Below are positions 5,157 to 5,172 of a stretch of 5,172 nt of DNA, piece after piece (the first letter of the stretch is position 1; each line of letters opens with the position of its first letter). A model generated the notes under the pieces. It saw only the letters and a list, made by a program, of their open reading frames with translations. It made no database searches and was not told where the DNA came from. This DNA comes from JBIOHJ01 sp044448905 (GTDB lineage: Bacteria; Bacteroidota; Bacteroidia; AKYH767-A; OLB10). The position numbers were made by a program, and so were the translations under genes. Where the stretch lies: assembly GCA_044448905.1 (NCBI GenBank), contig JBIOHJ010000163.1:1-5172 (forward strand), given 5' to 3'.

Positions 5157-5172
5157 TTGACATAAAGATAAG

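Noticed and set aside
1..5172. CRISPR array, tRNA/rRNA, toxin-antitoxin, phage or defence genes
   Set aside because: No spaced identical repeats, cloverleaf-like sequence, small paired genes or relevant protein motifs were seen on either strand.

Overview
The window looks like chromosomal DNA from a Bacteroidota bacterium, probably near the Chitinophagaceae. The basis is AT-rich spacers, A/T-rich translation starts without clear Shine-Dalgarno sites, Bacteroidota-like -33/-7 promoter candidates, a LytS/LytTR two-component pair of the type common in this phylum, and short secreted NTF2-like and PAP2/haloperoxidase-like proteins. The taxonomic call is an inference from protein style, not from a marker gene.

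Layout. (1) 1-695, plus strand: the last ~75 codons of a probable glycoside hydrolase, then 27 bp, then a secreted NTF2-like (DUF4440/SnoaL-type) protein. (2) 758-792: a perfect 14-bp hairpin between convergent genes, probably a shared bidirectional terminator. (3) 803-2131, minus strand: an exported PAP2/vanadium-haloperoxidase-like protein made of two homologous halves. The C-terminal half has the complete catalytic signature. The N-terminal half is degenerate, with the third-motif His replaced by Gln. (4) 2132-2487: a 356-bp divergent intergenic region. It holds a direct repeat with 21-bp periodicity that resembles a LytTR binding site, an inverted repeat built from 7-bp units, and a separate hairpin close to the kinase start. 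(5) 2488-4225, plus strand: a LytS-type sensor histidine kinase and a LytTR response regulator overlapping by 8 bp. (6) 4226-4550: an intergenic region carrying a 150-bp MITE-like element with 20-bp terminal inverted repeats and an 8-bp target-site duplication. (7) 4551-5048, minus strand: a GNAT acetyltransferase with a plausible promoter just upstream.

How the genes may work together. The kinase and regulator form one signalling unit. The 21-bp-period repeat between them and the divergent PAP2 gene matches the usual LytTR site geometry. Its orientation, if read as in characterised LytTR promoters, points at the PAP2 gene. The working hypothesis is therefore a local circuit in which an envelope signal sensed by the kinase controls an exported phosphatase/haloperoxidase-like enzyme. 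The GH/NTF2 pair and the acetyltransferase look unrelated to this circuit. I see no RNA gene, CRISPR array, prophage or defence system. The most notable items are the duplicated and half-degenerate PAP2 protein, the candidate LytTR operator and the MITE with an intact target duplication.
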